DNA of 38,176 nucleotides from JBDKGH01 sp039798265 (GTDB lineage Bacteria; Bacteroidota; Bacteroidia; Flavobacteriales_D; Sanyastnellaceae), in assembly GCA_039798265.1 (NCBI GenBank), contig JBDKGH010000020.1, positions 1 to 38,176 of the forward strand, given 5' to 3'. The notes beneath the pieces are model-generated. The model had not been told where the DNA came from, made no database searches, and saw nothing but the letters and a program-made list of their open reading frames with translations. Of this stretch, positions 31,021 through 38,176 are shown piece by piece; the first letter of the stretch is position 1, and every line of letters begins with the position of its first letter. The position numbers and the translations under genes were made by a program.

Positions 31021-33021
31021 ATGAAGTTAGAGGCTAAAGCTCCAGAAGGACCACTCGATCAGAAGTGGACCAAATACAAAAACTCTGTTCGTTTGGTTAA
31101 CCCAGCGAACAAGCGTAACATTGATGTAATCGTAGTAGGTACTGGTTTGGCCGGTGCTTCTGCGGCTGCTTCTCTGGCAGAAATGGGTTATAAAGTGAAG
31201 GCGTTTTGCTTTCAAGATAGCCCACGCCGTGCGCACTCTATTGCTGCGCAAGGTGGTATCAACGCTGCTAAAAACTATATGAACGACGGTGATAGTACTT
31301 ACCGTTTGTTTTATGATACGATTAAAGGTGGTGACTACCGCGCTCGTGAAGCAAACGTTCATCGTTTGGCGGAAGTGAGTGCGAGCATCATCGACCAATG
31401 TGTGGCACAAGGTGTTCCTTTTGCACGCGATTACGGTGGGCTTTTGGACAACCGTTCGTTCGGTGGTACGCAAGTGTCTCGTACGTTTTATGCCAAAGGG
31501 CAAACAGGCCAACAGTTATTGCTAGGCGCTTATTCAGCTCTTAGCCGTCAGATTGGTAAAGGTGGCGTTGAAATGTTCAATCGCCACGAAATGTTAGACC
31601 TCGTGGTGGTGAATGGCAAAGCGCGAGGCATTATTGCTCGCAACCTCATCACCGGTGAGCTAGAGCGTCATTCGGGTCACGCCGTAGTATTGTGCACGGG
31701 TGGTTATGGAAACGTGTTTTTCCTTTCTACTAACGCAATGGGCTCTAACGTAACAGCGGGTTGGAGAGCACACCGCCGCGGAGCATATTTTGCAAATCCT
31801 TGTTTTACTCAAATTCACCCTACCTGCATTCCAGTAAGTGGTGACCACCAGTCGAAGTTGACCCTGATGTCAGAATCATTGCGTAATGATGGTCGTATTT
31901 GGGTTCCTAAGTTCAAGGAAGACGCTGAGGCTATTCGTGCGAAAAAATTGAAACCAACAGATCTTTCAGAAGATCGTCGTGATTACTACTTGGAACGCCG
32001 TTACCCAGCTTTTGGTAACCTCGTGCCTCGCGACGTAGCCTCGCGCGCAGCTAAAGAAAGATGTGATGAAGGCTTTGGTGTAAACAGCACTGGTGAAGCA
32101 GTATATCTTGATTTCTCATCGGCCATTCAACGCTACGGCAAGTTGGAGGCAAACGTGAAAAACATTCATAACCCTTCTGCGGAGTTGATTACCGATTTGG
32201 GTAAAAAAGTAGTAGAGGCGAAATATGGTAACCTCTTCCAGATGTACGAGCAAATCGTCGCTGAAAACCCCTATGAAACCCCGATGATGATTTACCCTGC
32301 GGTTCACTACACAATGGGTGGGGTTTGGGTAGATTATGAGTTGATGACTACGATTCCTGGCTGTTATGCTGCCGGTGAAGCGAACTTCAGCGATCACGGA
32401 GCTAACCGTTTGGGTGCCTCTGCTTTGATGCAAGGTTTGGCTGACGGTTATTTTGTTTTGCCTTATACAATCGGTAATTACTTAGCCGATGAAATTCGCA
32501 CAGGAAAAATCCCAACCGATTCTCCGGAGTTTGTTCAAGCAGAAAAAGAAGTGCGCGATCGCTTAGAATTCTTCTTCAGCCGCCCAGGTTCAGAGCCTGT
32601 TGATTATTTCCACAAGAAATTAGGAAAAATCATGTGGGACGAGTGTGGTATGGCGCGTAACAAAGAAGGTTTAGAAAAAGCTATAAAGGATATCGCTGAA
32701 TTGCGCAAAGAGTTTTATGCAAAAGTGCGCGTACCAGGCAGTACCAAAGGAATGAACCCAGAGTTGGAAAAAGCGACTCGCGTTGCCGACTTCCTCGAGT
32801 TGGGTGAATTGATGTGTAAAGACGCCCTGAATCGCGAAGAATCTTGTGGTGGTCACTTCCGTGAGGAATATCAAACTGAGGAGGGCGAAGCTCTTCGTCA
32901 AGACGATACCTTCAGCTATGTGGCTGCATGGGAGTTCTCAGGAGACCCTTCAGCGCCTCAACTTCATAAAGAAGAGTTGGTGTACGAAAACATCAAAGTA
33001 TCAGCACGTAGCTACAAATAA
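31021..33021 (+). CDS. sdhA: Succinate dehydrogenase/fumarate reductase flavoprotein subunit
   Basis: Catalytic subunit that oxidises succinate to fumarate with covalently bound FAD. The 666-residue protein has the dinucleotide loop VVGTGLAGASAA (39-50), the FAD-linking histidine His72 (RRAHSIAAQGG), QIHPTCIPVSGDH and SLRNDGRIW in the capping domain, and GEANFSDHGANRLGASALMQG, which binds FAD and substrate. The C-terminal helical domain ends normally. Size and sequence style are those of B-type enzymes. Encoded between sdhC and sdhB in one operon. Confidence 0.97.
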   Translation: MKLEAKAPEGPLDQKWTKYKNSVRLVNPANKRNIDVIVVGTGLAGASAAASLAEMGYKVKAFCFQDSPRRAHSIAAQGGINAAKNYMNDGDSTYRLFYDTIKGGDYRAREANVHRLAEVSASIIDQCVAQGVPFARDYGGLLDNRSFGGTQVSRTFYAKGQTGQQLLLGAYSALSRQIGKGGVEMFNRHEMLDLVVVNGKARGIIARNLITGELERHSGHAVVLCTGGYGNVFFLSTNAMGSNVTAGWRAHRRGAYFANPCFTQIHPTCIPVSGDHQSKLTLMSESLRNDGRIWVPKFKEDAEAIRAKKLKPTDLSEDRRDYYLERRYPAFGNLVPRDVASRAAKERCDEGFGVNSTGEAVYLDFSSAIQRYGKLEANVKNIHNPSAELITDLGKKVVEAKYGNLFQMYEQIVAENPYETPMMIYPAVHYTMGGVWVDYELMTTIPGCYAAGEANFSDHGANRLGASALMQGLADGYFVLPYTIGNYLADEIRTGKIPTDSPEFVQAEKEVRDRLEFFFSRPGSEPVDYFHKKLGKIMWDECGMARNKEGLEKAIKDIAELRKEFYAKVRVPGSTKGMNPELEKATRVADFLELGELMCKDALNREESCGGHFREEYQTEEGEALRQDDTFSYVAAWEFSGDPSAPQLHKEELVYENIKVSARSYK

Positions 33022-33071
33022 TTTTAAAACGAAAGCCTCAATAGATTTCTATTGACCGAAATACGAGACCC

Positions 33072-33836
33072 ATGGAAAACGGAATGAATCTCAAATTGAA
33101 GATCTGGAGACAAAGCAACACCAATGAAGCCGGTAAGATGGTGGATTATCAATTGGGTGGTGTTTCTCCTGATATGTCTTTTTTGGAAATGATCGACGTA
33201 TTAAACGACAAGATCATTCGTGAGGGTGGAGATCCTGTTGCCTTTGACCACGATTGCCGTGAAGGTATCTGTGGAATGTGCAGCATGTTTATTAACGGAG
33301 AGGCACACGGACCAAACCGTGGTGTTACGACCTGTCAATTGCATATGCGTTCGTTTAAAGATGGCGATACCATTTATATCGAACCTTGGCGCAGTGAAGG
33401 TTTTCCTGTTATTAAAGACTTGATGGTGAACCGTGGCGCCTTCGATCGTATCATGGCGGCTGGTGGCTTCGTTTCTGTCAATACATCGGGACGCACATTA
33501 GATGCCAACGCTATTCCGATTCCTAAGGAAGATGCGGATAAGGCGTTTGATGCAGCAACATGTATTGGATGTGGAGCTTGTGTAGCTACATGTCCAAACA
33601 GTAGCGCCATGCTTTTTGTGTCAGCAAAGGTTTCACAGTTTGCGTTGTTGCCCCAAGGTCACCCAGAGCGCAAAGACCGTGTGATGAACATGGTGAAACA
33701 AATGGACGAAGAAGGTTTTGGTAACTGTTCAAACATCGGAGCATGTGAAGTACAATGTCCGAAGAACATATCCATCGAAAATATTGCGCGTATGAATCGC
33801 GAGTACTTGATGGCGAGTATTAAGCCAGAGAACTAA
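33072..33836 (+). CDS. sdhB: Succinate dehydrogenase iron-sulfur subunit
   Basis: Electron-transfer subunit between FAD and heme/quinone. The 254-residue protein has the [2Fe-2S] ligands Cys62, Cys67, Cys70 and Cys88, and two ferredoxin-like motifs (Cys164, Cys167, Cys170, Cys174; then Cys219, Cys225, Cys229) for the [4Fe-4S] and [3Fe-4S] clusters. All ligands are in place. It is the last gene of sdhCAB; the operon's terminator lies inside the 3' end of the convergent cvpA gene. Confidence 0.97.
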   Translation: MENGMNLKLKIWRQSNTNEAGKMVDYQLGGVSPDMSFLEMIDVLNDKIIREGGDPVAFDHDCREGICGMCSMFINGEAHGPNRGVTTCQLHMRSFKDGDTIYIEPWRSEGFPVIKDLMVNRGAFDRIMAAGGFVSVNTSGRTLDANAIPIPKEDADKAFDAATCIGCGACVATCPNSSAMLFVSAKVSQFALLPQGHPERKDRVMNMVKQMDEEGFGNCSNIGACEVQCPKNISIENIARMNREYLMASIKPEN

Positions 33837-33854
33837 GCGAAGAATCGCATAACC

Positions 33855-34406
33855 TTATTCAGAATGGCGCTCAGACACTTGTATGGGCGCCATTTCTTTT
33901 TCTACGAGTTTTTTATAGAAATCACTTTCCTCAAACGCTGGCAGCAATACTAGACTGAAGTTGTAGATCGGTTCGTAGAAATATGACTTGGCTTTTTGCT
34001 CTTCTGGAAGAATTTTATAGCGGGCATCGAGCATGTTGAAGAAGATGAAGAGCACGCTCATGGCTAAAAGAAATTTGGTCAACGAAAAGAACGCGCCACC
34101 AATGTTGTTGAGCGTTTCGCCACCACCAGCTTTTACTGTTTTGGTAATGAGTTTACCCAGGAAATACAAGCCTATAAGCACCAGTATGAGCACAATGACG
34201 AACGAAGTGACGGGTAGGTACTCTGCTTTGACGTCCATTTTATCGCGCATAAAATGGGCAAACCAATCAGAGAAATGTATGGCTACATAAATACCCACGA
34301 AGAGAGAGAGCATAGAAAAGATTTCCATTACAAAACCGTTTTTCCAACCCTTCCAAATAGCCCATCCAATAGGTATTAAGAGTATTAAGTCGAGATAGCT
34401 TACCAT
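33855..34406 (-). CDS. CvpA family membrane protein
   Basis: A 183-residue inner-membrane protein with four hydrophobic helices. The N-terminus YLDLILLIPIGWAIWKGWKNGFVMEIFSMLSLFVGIYVA is the CvpA signature (first identified for colicin V production, general role unclear, often linked to envelope homeostasis). The C-terminal 40 residues are charged and cytoplasmic or periplasmic. It is divergent from lpd with a 157-nt spacer and convergent with sdhB 18 nt away. The gene has no clear -7 box; GAATTTTG about 25 nt upstream is the best candidate. Confidence 0.9.
   Translation of the reverse strand: MVSYLDLILLIPIGWAIWKGWKNGFVMEIFSMLSLFVGIYVAIHFSDWFAHFMRDKMDVKAEYLPVTSFVIVLILVLIGLYFLGKLITKTVKAGGGETLNNIGGAFFSLTKFLLAMSVLFIFFNMLDARYKILPEEQKAKSYFYEPIYNFSLVLLPAFEESDFYKKLVEKEMAPIQVSERHSE
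33863..33903 (+). terminator. Terminator of sdhCAB, embedded in cvpA coding sequence
   Basis: AATGGCGC (33863-33870) pairs perfectly with GCGCCATT (33887-33894) over a 16-nt loop and is followed by TCTTTTTCT on the plus strand. The whole element lies within the last codons of the minus-strand cvpA gene. Confidence 0.7.
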
Positions 34407-34534
34407 GGATTCAAAATTGAGCTTTTAACGCAAAATTCGCCCAGGAAATTGGGTGGGTTTTCGACATTCCATCGTTGGCAAGCTAAGGGCGAATGAAAAC
34501 AACATTTTTTGTATTACTAATTGTCAGGTCGCAC

Positions 34535-34542
34535 TAACTTTG
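34535..34542 (+). promoter_or_regulatory. -7 promoter element of lpd
   Basis: TAACTTTG, a perfect TAnnTTTG, ends 21 nt before the lpd ATG at 34564. A TTTTTTG run ending at 34511 is a distant -33 candidate (23-nt spacer). It lies inside an upstream-open reading frame and so supports the later start. Confidence 0.6.
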
Positions 34543-34563
34543 ACCCTTATAAAAATACTTCGT

Positions 34564-35970
34564 ATGAATACTTATGATGTAGTAGTGATCGGCTCTGGTC
34601 CTGGTGGATATGTGGGGGCGATTCGTTGCGCACAATTGGGCTTGAAAACAGCATTGGTTGAGCGCTACAACAGTTTAGGCGGCACTTGCCTAAACGTGGG
34701 TTGCATTCCTTCTAAGGCTTTGTTAGACTCTTCGGAGCACTACCATCAAGCGGTTCATACGTTTGCCGAACATGGCATCGATTTAAAGTCGGCACCAAAG
34801 GTGAATTTGGAGCAAATGATCAAACGCAAACAAGGTGTAGTGGATCAAACGGTAGGAGGCATTCAATTTTTGATGAAAAAAAATAAAATTGATGTCTACC
34901 ACGGCCATGGATCTTTTGCTGATAAGAACACAGTGAGTATAGCTAAAGCAGATGGTACTACCGAGCAAATCACCGGTAAAAATGTGATCATCGCCACCGG
35001 TTCGAAACCATCGACATTACCGTTTATTGAGGTGGATAAAAAACGTGTAATTACCAGCACCGAGGCCCTTCAGATGAGTGAGGTGCCAAAACACCTGATC
35101 ATTATTGGGGGTGGGGTAATTGGACTGGAGTTAGGAAGCGTATATGCACGATTAGGTGCTAAAGTGAGCGTGGTAGAATTCATGGATAGTTTGATTCCAA
35201 CAATGGATCGCACCATGGGTAAAGAACTTCAAAAATCACTGAAGAAAATTGGGTTCGAATTTTTCCTATCGCACAAAGTGAAAGATGTAAAGGCCAAGGG
35301 CAAATCGGTTACTGTGAAAGCAGATAATGCCAAAGGTGAAGAAATAGTGCTTGAAGGAGATTACTGTTTAGTAGCTGTGGGCCGCCGTCCCTACACGGAC
35401 AATCTTGGTCTCGATAAAGCAGGCGTTTCCGTTGATGAGCGCGGAAGAGTGGCGGTAGATGATCATTTGCAAACAAATGTTCCGGGCATTTATGCAATTG
35501 GAGATGTAGTGAAAGGCGCTATGCTCGCCCACAAAGCGGAAGAGGAAGGAACATTTGTGGCGGAATACATTGCCGGCCAAAAACCACACATTAACTACAA
35601 CCTTATTCCGGGTGTAGTGTACACGTGGCCAGAAGTAGCTGCGGTGGGATATACCGAGGAACAGCTAAAAGAAAAAGGTGCAAAATATAAAGTGGGTTCA
35701 TTCCCATTTAAAGCCAGTGGACGAGCGCGCGCAAGCATGGATCTCGATGGGTTGATCAAAGTATTGGCTGATGCTGAAACAGATGAAATCCTTGGTGTTC
35801 ACATGATTGGTCCACGCGCAGCCGATATGATTGCGGAGGCGGTAGTAGCCATGGAGTTTAAGGCAAGTGCTGAAGATATCGCGCGCATTTCGCATGCTCA
35901 CCCGACCTTCACCGAATCGTTCCGTGAGGCGGCTTTAGACGCTACAGCGAAACGAGCAATTCACATTTAA
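34564..35970 (+). CDS. lpd: Dihydrolipoyl dehydrogenase (E3)
   Basis: Flavoenzyme that reoxidises dihydrolipoyl groups of the pyruvate and 2-oxoglutarate dehydrogenase complexes. The ATG at 34564 begins MNTYDVVVIGSGPGGYVGAI, the FAD-binding start; the frame is open 37 codons further up, but that part is unlike the family and contains the promoter. Redox cysteines are Cys42 and Cys47 (GGTCLNVGCIPSK), a second dinucleotide loop is GGGVIGLELGSVYARLG, and the catalytic dyad is His446-Glu451 (HAHPTFTE). Length (468) is standard. Monocistronic, with a terminator behind it. Confidence 0.97.
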   Translation: MNTYDVVVIGSGPGGYVGAIRCAQLGLKTALVERYNSLGGTCLNVGCIPSKALLDSSEHYHQAVHTFAEHGIDLKSAPKVNLEQMIKRKQGVVDQTVGGIQFLMKKNKIDVYHGHGSFADKNTVSIAKADGTTEQITGKNVIIATGSKPSTLPFIEVDKKRVITSTEALQMSEVPKHLIIIGGGVIGLELGSVYARLGAKVSVVEFMDSLIPTMDRTMGKELQKSLKKIGFEFFLSHKVKDVKAKGKSVTVKADNAKGEEIVLEGDYCLVAVGRRPYTDNLGLDKAGVSVDERGRVAVDDHLQTNVPGIYAIGDVVKGAMLAHKAEEEGTFVAEYIAGQKPHINYNLIPGVVYTWPEVAAVGYTEEQLKEKGAKYKVGSFPFKASGRARASMDLDGLIKVLADAETDEILGVHMIGPRAADMIAEAVVAMEFKASAEDIARISHAHPTFTESFREAALDATAKRAIHI

Positions 35971-35989
35971 TCGTCCATACAACATCTCT

Positions 35990-36031
35990 GAAAACCTTGG
36001 TGGCTCTATGTCTCTAAGGTTTTCTTTTTTT
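35990..36031 (+). terminator. Rho-independent terminator after lpd
   Basis: GAAAACCTT (35990-35998) pairs perfectly with AAGGTTTTC (36016-36024) over a 17-nt loop, followed by seven T. Confidence 0.85.
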
Positions 36032-36081
36032 ACAATAGAACTCGACAGCGTGTTGATTGTTAGGTTCAAAATGGTTTTTAT

Positions 36082-37107
36082 ATGAAAAGGAAAACAGCTG
36101 TATTACTTGTCAATCTTGGTTCTCCGGATAGTCCGGCACCAAAAGATGTGAAGCGATACCTTACTCAGTTTTTGAATGACCCACGTGTAGTGGACTTGCC
36201 TTGGCTGGGTAGAAAGTTGCTGGTAAATGGCATTATTGTTCCTTTTCGTTATCGCAAAAGCGCGAAAGTTTATCAAGAGCTTTGGACGGAGAACGGATCT
36301 CCTCTTGTGCATTACGGGAAGCAAGTCAAGCAATTACTGCAAGATCGTTTCAATGAAAACGAAACAAAGGTTTTTTTAGCCATGCGTTATCAAAACCCAA
36401 GCTTGATTACCACATTACTCGAGATCGAAAAATGGTCGGCTGATCATGTGATCGTGATTCCGATGTTTCCACAATACGCCTCTGCAACAACGGGAAGCGT
36501 GATGGATGAGGTGATGCGATTGATGAAAGATATGTATGTGATACCCGAGGTAACAATGGTCAATCAGTTTTATGATCATCCGTTGTATATCAAAGGATTT
36601 GTAGAAAACGGATCGACCTTTAACTGGAAGGAGTACGATCATGTTTTATTCAGTTATCACGGACTTCCTGAGCGTCAATTGGATAAAATTTATGACGACA
36701 GAAAGTGCAGCAATCACACATGTGAGCACGAAATAAACGAAGAGAACAGGTATTGCTATAAAGCAACTTGTTATGCCACCACGCGCGAGATAGCCAAAGG
36801 ATTGGGCATACCAGAAGAGAAATATACTGTTTGTTTTCAGAGCCGCTTGGGCAAGGGTTGGATAGAGCCATTTTCTGATAGCATTATTCGAAAAATGGCG
36901 AGTGAAGGAGCAAAAAAATTACTGGTTTTTTCTCCTGCATTTGTGGCGGATTGTTTGGAAACGACCATAGAGATTGGAGAGGAATATCAGGAGTTGTTTG
37001 AAGAGTTGGGTGGTGAAAAAATACAACTAGTGCCTAGTTTGAACGAAAGTCGAACTTGGATTGACTGTCTAGAAGATTTGGTGAAGACTAGAACGGTGAA
37101 AGCCTAA
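36082..37107 (+). CDS. hemH: Ferrochelatase
   Basis: Inserts Fe2+ into protoporphyrin IX (or coproporphyrin III in some lineages), the end of heme synthesis. The 341-residue protein has AVLLVNLGSPDSP at the start, the catalytic His193 in FSYHGLPERQLDKIY, and Glu293 in CLETTIEIGEEY. FQSRLGKGWIEPFSD is another family block. Four cysteines (209, 214, 225, 230) lie in a short loop between His193 and the core, spaced like a possible Fe-S or metal site as in some bacterial ferrochelatases. No other heme gene is adjacent; its product could serve the nearby SdhC. Confidence 0.96.
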   Translation: MKRKTAVLLVNLGSPDSPAPKDVKRYLTQFLNDPRVVDLPWLGRKLLVNGIIVPFRYRKSAKVYQELWTENGSPLVHYGKQVKQLLQDRFNENETKVFLAMRYQNPSLITTLLEIEKWSADHVIVIPMFPQYASATTGSVMDEVMRLMKDMYVIPEVTMVNQFYDHPLYIKGFVENGSTFNWKEYDHVLFSYHGLPERQLDKIYDDRKCSNHTCEHEINEENRYCYKATCYATTREIAKGLGIPEEKYTVCFQSRLGKGWIEPFSDSIIRKMASEGAKKLLVFSPAFVADCLETTIEIGEEYQELFEELGGEKIQLVPSLNESRTWIDCLEDLVKTRTVKA

Positions 37108-37276
37108 TATTTTTAACACGAATAATGGACTTTTCTGTTTGGGGTGGAATAAAAATTTTCCGAAATTTGGGTTATATGTAATACAACCCACGGCGAATCA
37201 CCCCTCTCTCCTTCTTGTTTCATTTGAAGACCGAAAACTAATGCGTGGTTTAGTTCTTGGGTGAATTGAAAGAAGG

Positions 37277-37306
37277 CCACAGGTGAGGAGCTGTGGTTTA
37301 TTTTTT
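37277..37306 (+). terminator. Terminator between hemH and the gamma-carbonic anhydrase gene
   Basis: CCACAG and CTGTGG form a 6-bp stem over an 8-nt loop, followed by TTTATTTTTT on the plus strand. The T-tract overlaps the last codons of the minus-strand gene. The minus side is also moderately T-rich, so it may work in both directions. Confidence 0.6.
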
Positions 37307-37813
37307 AAACCAACTCGAGTACATAACGTAGTTGTTGCTAATGCGCTGAATTTCTTCCTCAAACAATTCTTTCGATACTTCCTTTACTTTTTTCGCGGGA
37401 ACTCCAGCCCAAATACTGCCTTCGGCTACGTGTGTGCCTTCGAGTAAAACGGCGCCAGCAGCAATAATGCTATTGCTTTCAATGATACAGTTGTCCATTA
37501 CGATACTCCCCATGCCAATCAGAACATTATCGTGAATAGTACAACCGTGAACTAACGCGTTGTGGCCAATAGAAACATTATTCCCAATAATTGTGGGAGC
37601 TTTTTGATAGGTGCAATGGATCACCGCACCGTCTTGCACGTTCACTTTATTTCCCATTTTGATATAGTGCACATCGCCTCGAATAACGGCATTAAACCAA
37701 ACGCTGCACTGATCGCCCATGGTTACCTCGCCTACAATAGTTGCGTTTTCGGCGATGTAGCAATCATTGCCCATAATGGGGCTAATACCACGAACGGGAA
37801 GAATAAGAGGCAT
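37298..37813 (-). CDS. Gamma carbonic anhydrase family (left-handed beta-helix) protein
   Basis: A 171-residue hexapeptide-repeat protein of the gamma-CA/YrdA/PaaY group. The repeats ([LIV]-G-x4 pattern) run through most of the length (for example ATIVGEVTMGDQCSVWFNAVIRGD, IIGNNVSIGHNALVHGCTI). The three zinc histidines are visible in AVIHCTY and SIGHNALVHGC, so metal binding is likely. Activity as a carbonic anhydrase is not shown by sequence alone, because YrdA-like members can be inactive or act on CoA thioesters. Its ATG lies inside a 9-bp hairpin and it follows a secreted-protein gene by 42 nt. Confidence 0.93.
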   Translation of the reverse strand: MPLILPVRGISPIMGNDCYIAENATIVGEVTMGDQCSVWFNAVIRGDVHYIKMGNKVNVQDGAVIHCTYQKAPTIIGNNVSIGHNALVHGCTIHDNVLIGMGSIVMDNCIIESNSIIAAGAVLLEGTHVAEGSIWAGVPAKKVKEVSKELFEEEIQRISNNYVMYSSWFKK

Positions 37814-37832
37814 AAGAAATTATTTATGCCTC
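37807..37832 (-). promoter_or_regulatory. Hairpin covering the start codon of the gamma-carbonic anhydrase gene
   Basis: GAGGCATAA (37807-37815) and TTATGCCTC (37824-37832) form a perfect 9-bp inverted repeat with an 8-nt loop. The ATG at 37813-37811 is inside one arm. In an mRNA that reads through from the upstream gene it would mask the start codon. Confidence 0.45.
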
Positions 37833-37855
37833 AAAGATGAATCTTTTTTTGAAGA

Positions 37856-38176
37856 CTATCGCGTATGCTGAATCAAAAGCGTACCCCATGCTTTATTTCC
37901 AACCGTGTAAACCCCCGAAGGAAATTCGCTCATGTCTATTTGAACGGAGTGACGCCCAAGCGTGTTCTCAATCAAAACCAAACGACCTTCAGCGTTGCGA
38001 ATTTCAATGCTCGTGTTTTGGTTGATAACGCTTTGAGGGACCTGTATCGTGAGTACATCGCTCACCGGGTTGGGGTAGGCACTGAAAAGCTGTACCGCTT
38101 CGTTGTCATTCACACCCAGTGTTAAATCGCAGGTGACCATGTCGCCAGGGTTATCCCAGGTAAGGGTTCCGTTTTC
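37856..38176 (-). CDS. C-terminal part of a type IX-secreted protein (partial)
   Basis: The gene enters from the right edge and is open for at least 106 codons. After the segment ENGTLTWDNPGDMVTCDLTLG comes a Por-secretion/type A sorting domain: FSAYPNPVSDVLTIQVPQ, a central EIRNAEGRLVL strand, and the typical FPSGVYTV ending. This domain directs proteins through the type IX system and is removed or anchored at the surface. The functional N-terminal part is outside the window, so the cargo is unknown. The methionine at 38140 is internal and not a start. Confidence 0.88.
   Translation of the reverse strand, partial: ENGTLTWDNPGDMVTCDLTLGVNDNEAVQLFSAYPNPVSDVLTIQVPQSVINQNTSIEIRNAEGRLVLIENTLGRHSVQIDMSEFPSGVYTVGNKAWGTLLIQHTR

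Noticed and set aside
34453..34563. 37-codon N-terminal extension of Lpd
   Set aside because: Unlike any E3 N-terminus and contains a perfect TAACTTTG promoter box; the ATG at 34564 matches the family start.
37156..37195. TGGGTT/AACCCA hairpin downstream of hemH
   Set aside because: 6-bp stem with an 11-nt loop and no T-tract; the hairpin at 37277 is the better terminator.
1..38176. CRISPR arrays, tRNA/rRNA genes, insertion sequences or prophage genes
   Set aside because: No direct-repeat arrays, cloverleaf-like sequences, transposase or integrase motifs were seen; the gene content is chromosomal core.

Overview
This window looks like part of the chromosome of a member of the Bacteroidota, probably of the Flavobacteriales. 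The evidence is a type IX secretion C-terminal sorting domain, a TonB-dependent receptor with a carboxypeptidase-like N-terminal domain, a CarboxypepD/HMA/HYC_CC_PP metal cluster, B-type succinate dehydrogenase (SdhC-A-B), and the gene order rplM-rpsI-rpsB-tsf. Promoters follow the Bacteroidota pattern (-33 TTG/TTTG, -7 TAnnTTTG), and Shine-Dalgarno sequences are largely absent. I see no tRNA, rRNA, CRISPR array, transposase or phage gene. Most of the window is core chromosome.

Left part (1-13.5 kb). A truncated minus-strand secreted protein is followed by a 489-nt non-coding stretch. Then come rpiB with a secreted M28 peptidase, an ALDH7-type aldehyde dehydrogenase, a thioredoxin-like lipoprotein, and a convergent large hypothetical protein of a Bacteroidota-restricted type. 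A small lipoprotein overlaps a fused two-ATPase oligopeptide-type ABC protein. A tight run follows: pccB (propionyl-CoA carboxylase beta), yicC, gmk and nadD. A 49-residue small ORF with its own terminator comes after nadD.

Middle part (13.5-27.3 kb). A polytopic GT-C-like membrane protein and an MGMT lie on the plus strand. A minus-strand run reads rfbD, phosphoglucomutase, HYC_CC_PP protein, HMA metal-binding protein, TonB receptor; the last three look like a metal-handling operon with its own internal promoter. A small outer-membrane barrel faces a MacB/FtsX-type permease. The permease is divergent from a 1169-residue protein whose N-terminal core resembles SprA repeats. Behind that gene is a 437-nt gap holding a possible minus-strand mini-gene (21 codons plus two hairpins with minus-strand T-tracts) and the rplM promoter.

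Right part (27.3-38.2 kb). It holds the ribosomal genes and tsf with a structured rpsB leader, then sdhCAB (succinate oxidation, electrons to menaquinone), cvpA, lpd (E3 of the 2-oxoacid dehydrogenases), hemH (last step of heme synthesis), a gamma-carbonic-anhydrase-like protein, and the C-terminus of a type IX-secreted protein. pccB, sdhCAB and lpd together feed or run the TCA cycle, and hemH could supply the heme of SdhC.

I found no obvious new defence or mobile system. The observations most worth following up are the SprA-like barrel, the HYC_CC_PP/HMA/TonB operon, the minus-strand mini-gene, parS-like sites crowded into the first 4.6 kb, a TAnnTTTG-N4-ATG arrangement suggesting leaderless mRNAs, and the rpsB leader fold.
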